In this document: piece after piece, positions 26,830 to 36,136 of the stretch | Position numbering within the stretch: the stretch's first letter is position 1 | Layout: each line of letters starts with the position of its first letter | Assembly (NCBI GenBank): GCA_963662895.1 | Contig: OY759981.1 | Span: forward strand, 2,356,001 to 2,420,000 | Direction: 5' to 3' | DNA length: 64,000 nucleotides | DNA from: GWE2-42-39 sp963662895 | Lineage (GTDB): Bacteria; Bacteroidota; Bacteroidia; Bacteroidales; Prolixibacteraceae | Made by a program: the position numbers and the translations under genes | The notes under the pieces: generated by a model | Seen by the model: the letters and a program-made list of their open reading frames with translations, nothing else | What the model was told of the DNA's origin: nothing | Database searches by the model: none

Positions 26830-29154
26830 CTATTTCTTTTTCGCCTTCTTCGGTTTCGCCCCCTTTTCAATAATTATCATACAGTCTTCGAAGCTCATTT
26901 TTTCGGCTTCAGTACCTTTCGGTATCTTATAATTACTTTTTTTGTATTTTATGTAAGGCCCCCACCTCCCGTTCAGTATTTGAAGGTTGGCATCCTCAGC
27001 AAATGTTTTAATCAGAGCTTTTTTGTCATTTTCCCTTTTTTCATTGATAAGTTCGATAGCTCTTTCGAGGGTTACGGAAAACGGATCGTCGATCCCTTTT
27101 TTAAGAGAAACAAATTTATTATCATGTCGTACATACGGACCAAACCTGCCCACAGATACGGTTACTTTTTTATTTTCGTATTCACCCAGTTCCCGTGGCA
27201 GATTAAACAATTCGAGAGCCTCTTCAAGAGTTATTGTTTCAAGTATCTGACCGGGATTCAGGCTTGCAAACTGTGGTTTATCCCCGTCTTCTGTTGTTTC
27301 GCCAAGTTGGGCAAACGGGCCAAAACGTCCGATTTTTACTGAAACCGGTTTGCCGGTTTTCGGATCAACCCCCAGGTAACGTTCTCCTTTAGCCCGTTCG
27401 GCATCGTTCAGCGTACTTTCAATTTTGCTGTGAAAAGGTTGATAGAAGCTATCGATCATGGCATTCCATACCCGTTTGCCTTCGGCAATCTCGTCGAATT
27501 CTTTTTCTACATTGGCCGTGAAACTGTAATCCATAATCTGGTCGAAATAACGCATTAGAAAATCATTTACAACCATACCAATATCGGTAGGAAACAATTT
27601 CGACTTTTCGTAACCATTCTTTTCCGTTTTTACCGACTCTGTAATCTTCCCGTTGGTAAGAGTAAGCTGAATATAGTTCCGTTGTACGCCGGGACGATCT
27701 TCTTTCACGACATATCCACGGTTCTGTATGGTAGTAATTGTAGGTGCATAAGTCGAAGGCCTGCCAATACCTTGTTCCTCCAGCTTTTTAACGAGGCTGG
27801 CTTCAGTATATCGCGGAGGTTTTACAGAGAATCGTTCCGTTGCGACCAACGATCCGGCACGCAAGTCCTGGCTGGCCTTTAGCGGAGGTAAAAGTCCTTT
27901 TGAATCGCCGTTTTGTTCTTCTTCATCAACCGATTCCATATATACTTTCAAGAAACCATCGAAAACCAACACTTCTCCATTGGCTATGAATTTTTCGGGT
28001 ACGGTTGAAATATTAATGGTAACCGTTGTTTTTTCCAGTTCTACATCGCTCATTTGCGAAGCAATGGTACGTTTCCATATCAGATCGTACAGTTTTTTTT
28101 CACGGGCCGCCCCGGGTACATCTTCGTTGTCGATATACGTGGGACGAATAGCTTCGTGTGCTTCCTGTGCTCCTTTCGACTTTGTTTTATACTGACGCGA
28201 ATGCAGGTATTTTTCACCATGCATTTCAAGTATTTTATTTTTGGACGTATTAATAGCCAGCGCCGATAGGGTCACCGAATCGGTACGCATGTAGGTAATT
28301 TTACCCGCCTCGTATAAACGTTGGGCGACAGCCATGGTTTGTGAAACCGAATACCCCAGCTTTCGGCTGGCCTCCTGCTGCAAGGTCGATGTGGTAAATG
28401 GTGCCGCCGGGCTTCTCCTCGCAGGTCTTTTTACAACATTGGCAATGGTATATTCTGCATCTTTACATTTTTCAAGAAATTTTATGGCCTCTTCTCTTGT
28501 GTCGAAACGTTTGTTCAAATCGGCTTTCAGTTCGCTGGCTTTTCCATCTTTACCAGGAACCAGAAAGACAGCCGATACCTTAAATGAAGAAACACTCTTG
28601 AAATTGATAATCTCGCGTTCGCGTTCCACGATTAAACGAACCGCAACCGATTGTACCCGGCCTGCCGAAAGAGCTGGTTTCACTTTTTTCCAAAGTACCG
28701 GAGATACCTCAAAACCCACAATACGATCGAGTACGCGACGGGCCTGCTGTGCATTTACCAGATTAATATTAATGGGGCGGGGAGACTGAATAGCCTTAAG
28801 GATAGCATCTTTTGTGATTTCGTGAAAAACAATCCGTTTGGTTTTTGATGGATCAAGTTTCAGCGTTTCCATTAAATGCCATGCAATGGCTTCCCCCTCC
28901 CGGTCCTCATCGGAAGCAAGCCATACCTGCTTGGTTTCCTTGACAAGTTTCTTCAGTTCGCTTACAATTTTCTTTTTGTCGGGCGAAACAACATATTGGG
29001 GTAAATAATTATTTTTGATGTCAATACCAAAATTTTTCTTTTCCAAATCCCTGATGTGCCCCATGCTGGAGGTCACATAAAAATCTTTTCCAAGAAATTT
29101 TTCGATGGTTTTTGCTTTTGCCGGCGACTCAACAATTACAACATTATCATGCAT
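26830..29154 (-). CDS. topA: DNA topoisomerase I (type IA)
   Basis: Relaxes negative supercoils through a 5'-phosphotyrosine intermediate. The 774-residue protein has the TOPRIM domain at its N-terminus (VIVESPAKAKTIEKFLG and ASDEDREGEAIAWH), the active-site motif GKITYMRTDS carrying the catalytic Tyr, and PTYIDNEDVPGAA downstream. In place of Cys4 zinc fingers, the C-terminus ends with three glycine/aromatic repeats (VKIGRFGPFAQLG, VSVGRFGPYVRHD, NGRWGPYIKYK) and a Lys-rich tail. Length and zinc-free C-terminus fit Bacteroidota TopA. Confidence 0.96.
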   Translation of the reverse strand: MHDNVVIVESPAKAKTIEKFLGKDFYVTSSMGHIRDLEKKNFGIDIKNNYLPQYVVSPDKKKIVSELKKLVKETKQVWLASDEDREGEAIAWHLMETLKLDPSKTKRIVFHEITKDAILKAIQSPRPININLVNAQQARRVLDRIVGFEVSPVLWKKVKPALSAGRVQSVAVRLIVEREREIINFKSVSSFKVSAVFLVPGKDGKASELKADLNKRFDTREEAIKFLEKCKDAEYTIANVVKRPARRSPAAPFTTSTLQQEASRKLGYSVSQTMAVAQRLYEAGKITYMRTDSVTLSALAINTSKNKILEMHGEKYLHSRQYKTKSKGAQEAHEAIRPTYIDNEDVPGAAREKKLYDLIWKRTIASQMSDVELEKTTVTINISTVPEKFIANGEVLVFDGFLKVYMESVDEEEQNGDSKGLLPPLKASQDLRAGSLVATERFSVKPPRYTEASLVKKLEEQGIGRPSTYAPTITTIQNRGYVVKEDRPGVQRNYIQLTLTNGKITESVKTEKNGYEKSKLFPTDIGMVVNDFLMRYFDQIMDYSFTANVEKEFDEIAEGKRVWNAMIDSFYQPFHSKIESTLNDAERAKGERYLGVDPKTGKPVSVKIGRFGPFAQLGETTEDGDKPQFASLNPGQILETITLEEALELFNLPRELGEYENKKVTVSVGRFGPYVRHDNKFVSLKKGIDDPFSVTLERAIELINEKRENDKKALIKTFAEDANLQILNGRWGPYIKYKKSNYKIPKGTEAEKMSFEDCMIIIEKGAKPKKAKKK

Positions 29155-29478
29155 ACGTTTTATGTTTTGCCTCTATTGTGAGAAAATTTGTGCAAAATAA
29201 AGAAATAGAAACGCTAAGTTCAAAATATAAAAGCAACTTTTTGTGTATTTATGTCTTTGGAAATGATTAATTTATTCTTTTCAGACCTTTGACAAGGGGG
29301 GCTCAATCCCTTATAATCAGACGGAAAAATCAGTTTTTCCCTGAAAAAATCAGGAATAAATTTTTTGGAGTTGTATATAGGCTTCGCAAAATTTTCAGCA
29401 CTTTGGTACGTTATTAAGTTAAAAAACGATTTCCTGATCGTTTCATTATCTTTGCAACAAAATTGAAATTACACAGCA
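29155..29478. promoter_or_regulatory. Divergent promoter region between topA and the class A PBP gene
   Basis: The 324-bp AT-rich stretch holds no gene. A TATCTTTG octamer for the plus-strand gene is listed separately. On the minus strand a near-match, TATTTTG (one base short of TAnnTTTG), lies about 40 bp before the topA start. Confidence 0.45.
29447..29454 (+). promoter_or_regulatory. Candidate -7 promoter element for the PBP gene
   Basis: TATCTTTG matches the Bacteroidota -7 consensus TAnnTTTG exactly and lies 25 bp before the ATG at 29479, giving a very short leader. A TTG at -33 is not clear. Confidence 0.45.
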
Positions 29479-31827
29479 ATGGTTGAAGAGCAAAAAACGT
29501 TTAAAAAATATATCCGGATATTTTGGGCTATTTATGGGGCCGGGGTGTTATCCGTGATTTTTCTTTTCTTTGCAATTGCCCAGGGATGGCTGGGATTCAT
29601 GCCTTCGTTCGAAGAACTGGAAAACCCTGAAAATTATCTGGCAAGCGAAGTAATTTCGTCCGACGGGAAAGTCCTGGGCCGCTACTTCAAACAGGAAAAC
29701 CGGCTTGAAGTAAGCTATAACGAATTTACCCCCGATTTAATCCATGCGTTACTTTGTACGGAAGATGTCCGTTTTTATAAACATTCGGGTGTTGATTTAC
29801 GTGGGTTGGTGAGAGTTTGTAAAGGCATCATAACAGGTGACAGTAGTTCGGGAGGCGGTTCAACCATCAGCCAGCAACTGGCTAAAATGCTCTTTCCCCG
29901 CGAAGAAGCAAATAAGTTGCAATTAGTCCTGCGTAAATTTAAAGAATGGGTCATTGCTGTTAAACTCGAAAAAAGTTACACCAAAGAAGAAGTTCTCACC
30001 ATGTATCTGAATAAATACGACTTTCTGAACCTCGCAGTGGGGATTAAGTCGGCTGCCCAGATTTATTTTAATTCGAGCCCTGATTCACTGAAATTACATG
30101 AAGTAGCTATGCTTGTGGGAATGGCTAAAAATTCTTCTTTATATAATCCGTTACGCCGCGGGGAGTTAACCAGAAAACGCAGAAATGTGGTGCTGTCGCA
30201 AATGAAGAAATATGGTTACATTAACCCGGAAGTTTACGACTCAGTGTCAGCTCTTCCCCTTGGTCTGGATTACCAAAAGGTTGATTTTAAAAGTGGTCTG
30301 GCCCCTTATTTCAGGGAATACCTGCGCGTTACCTTAGGCGCCGGCAAACCCAAGCGGTCTAATTATGCTTCGTGGCAGGATCAAAAATTCAGGGAAGATT
30401 CGGTGGAATGGGAAACCAACCCCTGGTATGGCTGGTGCCGCAAAAATTTTAAACCCGATGGCACCAATTACGATTTGTACAAAGACGGCATTAAAATATA
30501 CACAACAGTTGATTCACGTATGCAGAAATATGCAGAAGAAGCAGTAACTGAACATCTAAAGACAGATTTGCAGCCCGACTTTGTGTCCCATATAAAAACA
30601 CTCAAAAATCCTCCTTTCCCGGACGATTTTGATGAGGGGATGATCGAAAGCCTGCTCGACCGTTCCATCAAGCAAAGTGAACGTTACCGGGTGGAACATC
30701 TGGGCGGGCTGAACTTTCACCAAATTAAAAAGAATTTTAAAAAACCGGTTAAAATGACCGTTTTTACATGGGATGGGGATAAGGATACCATTATGTCGCC
30801 TCTCGACTCAATTAAATATTACCTGAGCTTTTTTCGTTCATCGTTTATGGCAATGGATTTAAAAACCGGGCAGGTGAAAGCTTATGTGGGTGGTCCTAAC
30901 TATAAGCATTTTATGTACGACATGGTAAAAGGAGGTAAACGGCAGGTGGGTTCAACCGTGAAACCGTTTTTGTATACCCTGGCCATGCAAAACGGGTTAA
31001 GCCCCTGCACCAAAGTGCCAAATGTAAAACAGCAATTTATTTTACCTGATGGTACAATCTGGGAGGCCAAAAACTCAAGTCCGGAGCGGGAAGGAGAAAT
31101 GGTTACCCTGAAATGGGGATTAGCCCATTCGGTAAACCAGATTTCAGCCTGGGTGATGAAGCAATACAACCCGCAGTCCATGGTTGATGTAATGAAAAGA
31201 ATGGGAGTTTACAGCCCGATAGATCCGGTGCCTTCCATGTTCCTGGGAACTTCGGAGATTACTCTGTATGAAATGGTCGGGGCTTACGGAACATTTGCCA
31301 ACAAAGGAGTTTTTACACAACCCATTTTTATTACCCATATTGAAGATAAACACGGGAACGTGATTGCCCGTTTTAAACCGGAAAGGCATGTTGCCATTGA
31401 TGAACATACTGCTTACTTGATGATCAGCCTTTTGCGCGGGGTCATCGACGGAGGATCGGGCGGACGGGTACGCTGGCATCCTGTTTACGGAGAAATACCG
31501 GGGCCCATAGCCGGGAAGACAGGCACAACACAAAACCATTCCGACGGCTGGTTCTGCGGTGTTACCCCCCAACTGGTAGCTGCGGCCTGGACAGGTGCTG
31601 ACCTGCGCAGTATTCATTTTGACGATATTAAAACCGGGCAGGGGGCCAACATGGCATTGCCTGTCTGGGGACGTTTCATGCGAAAGGTTTATGCAGACAA
31701 AAGCCTCCCATATAAACCATTTGCTGCCGAGTTTGAAAAACCAATAAACTTTACCATGAACCTCGACTGTGGTGATAATGACAGCAGTCAAAAAAAACAA
31801 CCCAGTCAGTTTGAAGATTTCTTCTGA
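29479..31827 (+). CDS. mrcA: Class A penicillin-binding protein (PBP1A-type)
   Basis: Bifunctional cell-wall synthase that polymerises lipid II and cross-links peptides on the outer face of the inner membrane. The 782 residues comprise a short cytoplasmic tail, one transmembrane helix (about 17-40), a GT51 glycosyltransferase domain with the catalytic Glu motif CTEDVRFYKHSGVD and GGGSTISQQLAKML, and a transpeptidase domain. The latter carries the nucleophile in GSTVKPF, the SVN triad and the KTGTT box. An extension of roughly 60-70 residues near 310-400 lies between the domains, as in other Bacteroidota PBP1A proteins. It stands alone and ends at a terminator. Confidence 0.95.
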   Translation: MVEEQKTFKKYIRIFWAIYGAGVLSVIFLFFAIAQGWLGFMPSFEELENPENYLASEVISSDGKVLGRYFKQENRLEVSYNEFTPDLIHALLCTEDVRFYKHSGVDLRGLVRVCKGIITGDSSSGGGSTISQQLAKMLFPREEANKLQLVLRKFKEWVIAVKLEKSYTKEEVLTMYLNKYDFLNLAVGIKSAAQIYFNSSPDSLKLHEVAMLVGMAKNSSLYNPLRRGELTRKRRNVVLSQMKKYGYINPEVYDSVSALPLGLDYQKVDFKSGLAPYFREYLRVTLGAGKPKRSNYASWQDQKFREDSVEWETNPWYGWCRKNFKPDGTNYDLYKDGIKIYTTVDSRMQKYAEEAVTEHLKTDLQPDFVSHIKTLKNPPFPDDFDEGMIESLLDRSIKQSERYRVEHLGGLNFHQIKKNFKKPVKMTVFTWDGDKDTIMSPLDSIKYYLSFFRSSFMAMDLKTGQVKAYVGGPNYKHFMYDMVKGGKRQVGSTVKPFLYTLAMQNGLSPCTKVPNVKQQFILPDGTIWEAKNSSPEREGEMVTLKWGLAHSVNQISAWVMKQYNPQSMVDVMKRMGVYSPIDPVPSMFLGTSEITLYEMVGAYGTFANKGVFTQPIFITHIEDKHGNVIARFKPERHVAIDEHTAYLMISLLRGVIDGGSGGRVRWHPVYGEIPGPIAGKTGTTQNHSDGWFCGVTPQLVAAAWTGADLRSIHFDDIKTGQGANMALPVWGRFMRKVYADKSLPYKPFAAEFEKPINFTMNLDCGDNDSSQKKQPSQFEDFF

Positions 31828-31909
31828 AAGTAAGAAAATGCATGTTTGGTCTCCCGGTCAAACTTAGAGTAAATAAGGGAGGAGGGGCTTCAAGTTCTGA
31901 TTCAAGTTG

Positions 31910-31935
31910 AAATATCTCATCGTGATATTTTTTTT
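31910..31935 (+). terminator. Rho-independent terminator after the PBP gene
   Basis: A 7-bp stem, AAATATC (31910-31916) and GATATTT (31924-31930), is followed by further T residues. It lies about 80 bp past the PBP stop and before the convergent ruvC. Confidence 0.55.
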
Positions 31936-32005
31936 GTTATAGGGTTGTCAAGTGGATTTTCTGCAATGGAGCCTGGAGCTATTTACTGCGACATCAGGAT
32001 AAATG

Positions 32006-32563
32006 TCATTTTTTTATCCGGTCAGGGTTCTTCTTAATATAGTCTCCCCAGTTTTTGTATGAGCCTTTCGTAAGCGGATTTTTTTGTTGGAGATAATGAC
32101 AGACCGCTACAGCAATAGCATCGGTTGCATCAAGTTCCCTGGGCAGTTCTTCGAGGACAAACATATTTTTGAGGAAAAAGGCAACCTGTTCCTTGGCTGC
32201 CCGTCCCATGCCGGTAATTGATTGTTTTATTTTCAGAGGGGCATATTCGAAAACCGGGATGTCACGCTGAAGGGCAAGGCCCATTACGATACCCTGCGCC
32301 CGTCCCAGTTTCAGCATGGCCTGGATGTCTTTTCCATAGAAAGGCGATTCAATGGCCAGTTCATCCGGTAAATATTCATCGAATAAATGCTCTGCCCGGT
32401 TGAAAATATGTTTCAGTTTTAAATAATGATTCCCGAAACCAGTTGTCTTTACCACACCTACCTGTATAATTTTCGGTTTGTTGTTGTCAATCTCAATCAA
32501 TCCGTAGCCCATTACATTGGTTCCCGGGTCGATTCCTAAAATACGTTTGGCTGTTTTTTCCAT
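32006..32563 (-). CDS. ruvC: Holliday junction endonuclease RuvC
   Basis: RuvC resolves Holliday junctions with RuvAB during recombinational repair. The start is the ATG at 32563 (185 residues), since the upstream alternative is only a TTG. The RNase H-like core shows the four acidic residues: Asp in LGIDPGTNVMGYG, Glu in LAIESPFYG, and the Asp pair near the C-terminus in LDATDAIAVAVCH. Length is normal. No ruvA or ruvB is nearby. It converges on the PBP gene. Confidence 0.95.
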   Translation of the reverse strand: MEKTAKRILGIDPGTNVMGYGLIEIDNNKPKIIQVGVVKTTGFGNHYLKLKHIFNRAEHLFDEYLPDELAIESPFYGKDIQAMLKLGRAQGIVMGLALQRDIPVFEYAPLKIKQSITGMGRAAKEQVAFFLKNMFVLEELPRELDATDAIAVAVCHYLQQKNPLTKGSYKNWGDYIKKNPDRIKK

Positions 32564-32624
32564 AAATAGCAATCGAACTTATTTGTCAAAGGTAGGATTT
32601 TTAAGTCGATGAAAAACAAAAAAG

Positions 32625-32696
32625 AGCCTTCCACGGGATTTGAACCCGCGACCTGCTCATTACGAGTGAGCTGCTCTACCGCTGAGCTAAGAAGGC
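32625..32696 (-). tRNA. tRNA-Thr (anticodon CGT)
   Basis: The 72-nt cloverleaf on the minus strand has a 7-bp acceptor (GCCTTCT with GGAAGGC, one G-T pair), the D-arm GCTCAGCGGTAGAGC, an anticodon stem GCTCA/TGAGC around the loop CTCGTAA with anticodon CGT, and the T-arm with GGTTCAAATCC. Position 73 is T, and CCA is not encoded. It sits between ruvC and the broken EamA gene and is followed by a T-rich run. Confidence 0.95.
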
Positions 32697-32777
32697 TTTT
32701 TTTTAAGAAAAATGAAATACTTTGTTAAAAAGCACCCCAAAAATACTATTTCCTGAAAAAAATAGAGAACGAAAAGA

Positions 32778-33251
32778 CTATTTTTTACCCTGTTTGGGTT
32801 TTATTTGCTGAATCAATATTCCGCCAATAATAAAAAACAGGCCTGCAAAACTTACGAAGATGTCAAGAATATGCATCTATCCCAGTTTTTGTTTCAGGAA
32901 AGGGACCGATAGCAGGGCGAGCATAATAGGCCAGAGCATGTTTAATGGTTGTGCTACCTGGGCCGGTAATAAATTGTAAGCTGAAAATAAAACAAGGTAA
33001 TACACCAGGGGATTAATAATACCCAGCAAAGCAGAATTCCGGATACCTGCCATGCCTTCGCTAAAAAGCTCTTTTTGGCGTCCCCGGGAAAAGATTATCA
33101 GGAAAAAAACGAGACAGGATGTAACCGAAGCGACTAATATGAGATGGATAACAGGCAGGTAACGAAGCCCGATTTTAAACGCCGTGGCAACTGTTGCCCA
33201 GCACAATACCGTAATCAGGGCAAACAGGTATGCTTTTTTCGGCCTTTCCAT
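32778..33251 (-). pseudogene. EamA/DMT-family transporter with large internal deletion
   Basis: The first 124 codons (33251 to the TAG at 32877-32879) encode four or so membrane helices of an EamA drug/metabolite transporter, with the early motif LITVLCWATVATAFK and AQPLNMLWPIMLALL. Directly after the TAG, in the same frame, an ATG at 32876 begins 32 codons (MHILDIFVSFAGLFFIIGGI and a Lys-rich tail) that look like the last helix of the same family. Intact members have about ten helices and 300 residues, so roughly half is missing at the junction. Its start overlaps the stop of the upstream TPR gene by one base (TAATG). A very small real transporter subunit is possible but less likely. Confidence 0.7.
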
Positions 33252-35122
33252 TAATCTTGGCTTCCGTTAGAAGATTCCGGGTTCTGACCGGTCGCATCAC
33301 CACGAAGATAACGGTAGCGGTTACGGCTTTCTGTTACATAAACACTACCGGGATGTTCCACGAGCATCTGTTTGTAAAGGTTTCTTGCATCCTCCTTCCT
33401 GTTCATGCGGAACTGATAAATATCTGCAAGCATAAAAAGTGCATCATCAGCCAGCAAATCATAGCTATCCCGTTCAATGATCGTCTTCAGTTTTCCGGCA
33501 GCAGCGTCATAGTTGCCCCACTTCTGAAGAATGGTGGCTTCCCTGTATAAAATTTCATCGCGCAAACTGTGCATCGGGTATTTAGTTTTAATTGAATCAA
33601 GTATCTGGATAGCCAGCGAATCCCGATTTCGAAACAGACAGAGGTCGGTACGGGCAAACATTTGCATGGGAATGTCGGTCGTATCAAGGTTCAGGTTATT
33701 GCTAATCAGCAGCGATAATTCGAATGCATCATTTGAAGTTAGTTTCGAGGTGCTGGCTTTAATCACGTCTAACTGGGCCTGTGCCCATTTAAAGTCACCC
33801 ATGTAATAACTTAATTTTGCTTTTTTCAGTTTTGCCTCATCTCCCAGCGCGTTATTTCTATTGCTTTCGGCCACCTGTGTGTATAATAAAACGGCCTCCC
33901 ACTCGTCGCCTTTGTAAACCTGAACATCGGCCAGTTCTGTTTTTATTTCTGATCGCTGAAATGTATTCAACCGCGGTATTTTCAGCCCTTTATTCAGCAA
34001 TTCACTGGCTTGTTCGGTCTGATCCAGGTAAAAAGCCAGTAAATGGGCGTAGTCGATAAGCAACCGGTACGATTCGACTGTATATCCAAGTATCGCAAAA
34101 CATTCCCTGAATTGTTTATCCAGTTCGTTGGCCTCTGATTTCGCCGACTTCCCTACATCGACAAAACGCCGGTAGTACAGGTTCATCCTTTCTCTTACCA
34201 CCTGCCGGGAACCTGGCCGCTTCCCTTTTGAGAGCAAATAATCATAAGACTCCAGGGCTTCATCATATTCCTTGTTCTGTCCGGCAATATCGGCCAGGTT
34301 TAAAATAAACTCATCTTCTGTATCTGTTCGTTTATCGAGGGCAATTTGCTGGCTTAAAGCATTTGCAAAACGTTTTTCCTGAATAAAAAACCAGATTAAT
34401 AAACGGTTTAAAATAATCGATCCCGGATCAGATTGCATTCGCTGTAAAAGTTTATTTCTGAAAAGCTCGCTCAATGAACCGTCGGCATCAAGCGATAATG
34501 CCGACTTAATACTGTTTTGTACATTGATAAGATTGTTTTCATTAATTTTTAGTAATGCCAGGTATTCGTCGATCATCCGGTCGTAGTTTCGCTGGTACAT
34601 GTAGATTCGGGCCAGTTCGTAATGAAAATTTTCATCTGGCAGACTGCGTTGTCCCTGGAGATATACCTGTTCGGCATATTCATACTCGGAGCGGGACAGG
34701 AATTCGTTGGCCAGCGAATTATAGGCAAATTTGTTTTGCCCGACCATTTCCAGTGCTTTCCGGAAATTCCCGTCAGCTTCTTTGTCATGCCCCTGTAATT
34801 TCAGAATATAACCATATTGAACGTATAACTCAGGACGGCGCCCCGGCCCCCGCATATTTTTTTTGATTTCCTTCCCGGCACGTTCAAAATCTTTCAACGC
34901 GACCATGCAATTCAGAAAAATGTTGAAATAGGTTGGTTGTAACGAAGTCTCATAAATCTTCAGGTACAGATCGGCTGCTTTTTCAAATTCTCCTTCCTGG
35001 TAATACCTGCCTGCCAGCGCAATGTCGTTGGTGTTAATGTGTACCTGTGCTGATACCTTCATGGGTATAAATACGGGAGTAACAAAAGTGCAGACCAGTA
35101 ATATCAGTATTTTGTTTATCAT
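33251..35122 (-). CDS. TPR-repeat periplasmic or lipid-anchored protein of unknown function
   Basis: The 623-residue protein has an N-terminal signal (about residues 1-25, ending KVSAQ) followed by tetratricopeptide helices through most of its length. Clear repeats include AGRYYQEGEFEKAADLYLKI near residue 37, YNSLANEFLSRSEYEYAEQVYLQ near 140 and a C-terminal pair around 545-605. Such proteins act as scaffolds; Bacteroidota carry many secreted TPR proteins, some linked to gliding. It overlaps the broken EamA gene and lies divergent to lipA. I do not recognise a specific function. Confidence 0.8.
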   Translation of the reverse strand: MINKILILLVCTFVTPVFIPMKVSAQVHINTNDIALAGRYYQEGEFEKAADLYLKIYETSLQPTYFNIFLNCMVALKDFERAGKEIKKNMRGPGRRPELYVQYGYILKLQGHDKEADGNFRKALEMVGQNKFAYNSLANEFLSRSEYEYAEQVYLQGQRSLPDENFHYELARIYMYQRNYDRMIDEYLALLKINENNLINVQNSIKSALSLDADGSLSELFRNKLLQRMQSDPGSIILNRLLIWFFIQEKRFANALSQQIALDKRTDTEDEFILNLADIAGQNKEYDEALESYDYLLSKGKRPGSRQVVRERMNLYYRRFVDVGKSAKSEANELDKQFRECFAILGYTVESYRLLIDYAHLLAFYLDQTEQASELLNKGLKIPRLNTFQRSEIKTELADVQVYKGDEWEAVLLYTQVAESNRNNALGDEAKLKKAKLSYYMGDFKWAQAQLDVIKASTSKLTSNDAFELSLLISNNLNLDTTDIPMQMFARTDLCLFRNRDSLAIQILDSIKTKYPMHSLRDEILYREATILQKWGNYDAAAGKLKTIIERDSYDLLADDALFMLADIYQFRMNRKEDARNLYKQMLVEHPGSVYVTESRNRYRYLRGDATGQNPESSNGSQD

Positions 35123-35233
35123 ACTACAAAAATAACATTCAGGAACTTTCCATGAAGCTGCTTTGTAAAATATTCGGATTTTATTATTGATGAATAAATC
35201 AGGTTAAGTCAGGGTTATAAAAATTAATTGCCC

Positions 35234-35241
35234 TATTTTTG
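35234..35241 (+). promoter_or_regulatory. Candidate -7 promoter element for lipA-lipB
   Basis: TATTTTTG is an exact TAnnTTTG match 17 bp before the preferred lipA ATG at 35258. A transcript starting about 7 bp downstream would have a leader of roughly 10 nt. The -33 TTG is not obvious. The close spacing also supports 35258 over the upstream start at 35228, which would lie before the transcript start. Confidence 0.45.
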
Positions 35242-35257
35242 CACAAATTTGTTCGCA

Positions 35258-36121
35258 ATGGCAAACGATCTGAATAACCGCCAGCGGCTACCCCGCTGGA
35301 TGAAAATGAAGATGCCCAGGGGGAAAAATTATTCGAAGGTGAAGAATCTGGTCAGTCAACACGGGCTGCATACGATATGCACCAGCGGAAATTGTCCCAA
35401 TATTGGCGAATGCTGGAACCGGGGGACTGCTACGTTGATGATACTGGGCGACATTTGTACCCGCAATTGTAAATTTTGCGGTGTAAAAACCGGCAAGCCG
35501 CTTCCTGTCGATGCTGAAGAACCCCAACGGGTTGCCAGGTCAGTACAAGTTATGGGGCTGAAACATTGTGTGATTACTTCGGTTGATCGCGATGACTTAC
35601 CCGATTTGGGGGCATCTGCCTGGGCAGAGACCATTCATGAAGTGAAAAAACTGAATCCTGAAACTAAACTGGAGGTTTTGATCCCTGATTTTCAAGGGAA
35701 AAAGGAGCTGATAGAACTGGTGGTTGATGCCAAACCGGAAGTTATTTCACACAACCTTGAGACAGTGGAACGGCTGACCCCTCAAATCCGCAGCGCGGCT
35801 CAATACCGAAGGAGCCTTGAAGTGATCAGGATTATTGCAGAATCGGGACTGGTTGCCAAGTCGGGAATTATGCTCGGGCTGGGAGAAACAGAAGACGAGG
35901 TACTGCAAACCATGGACGATCTGCTGGCTGTGGGTTGTAAGGTGATGACCATCGGACAATACCTGGCCCCGACCTTGGACCATTTACCGGTTTCTGAATA
36001 TATCAGTCCCGGGCAATTCGAACGGTATCGAACAACCGGTATCGGGAAAGGTTTTTCTTTTGTGGAAAGCAGCCCGTTGGTGCGCTCGTCGTATCGTGCG
36101 GAAAAACATGCAGGAGCCTAA
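35258..36121 (+). CDS. lipA: Lipoyl synthase LipA (radical SAM)
   Basis: Inserts two sulfur atoms into octanoyl groups on E2 and GcvH proteins to make lipoate. The 287-residue protein holds both iron-sulfur motifs: the auxiliary cluster CTSGNCPNIGEC and the radical SAM cluster CTRNCKFC. Also present are the downstream SHNLETVERL and AKSGIMLGLGE motifs and the C-terminal RSSY motif, whose Ser binds the auxiliary cluster. I start at the ATG at 35258 since an alternative at 35228 gives an unlikely N-terminus. lipB follows 15 bp later, so the two-step lipoylation pathway is in one operon. Confidence 0.96.
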   Translation: MANDLNNRQRLPRWMKMKMPRGKNYSKVKNLVSQHGLHTICTSGNCPNIGECWNRGTATLMILGDICTRNCKFCGVKTGKPLPVDAEEPQRVARSVQVMGLKHCVITSVDRDDLPDLGASAWAETIHEVKKLNPETKLEVLIPDFQGKKELIELVVDAKPEVISHNLETVERLTPQIRSAAQYRRSLEVIRIIAESGLVAKSGIMLGLGETEDEVLQTMDDLLAVGCKVMTIGQYLAPTLDHLPVSEYISPGQFERYRTTGIGKGFSFVESSPLVRSSYRAEKHAGA

Positions 36122-36136
36122 AATTTCAAAAAACAA

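Noticed and set aside
29155..29478. Search for a riboswitch or small RNA in the topA/PBP gap
   Set aside because: I could not build a stable conserved fold by eye; only promoter-like octamers stand out.
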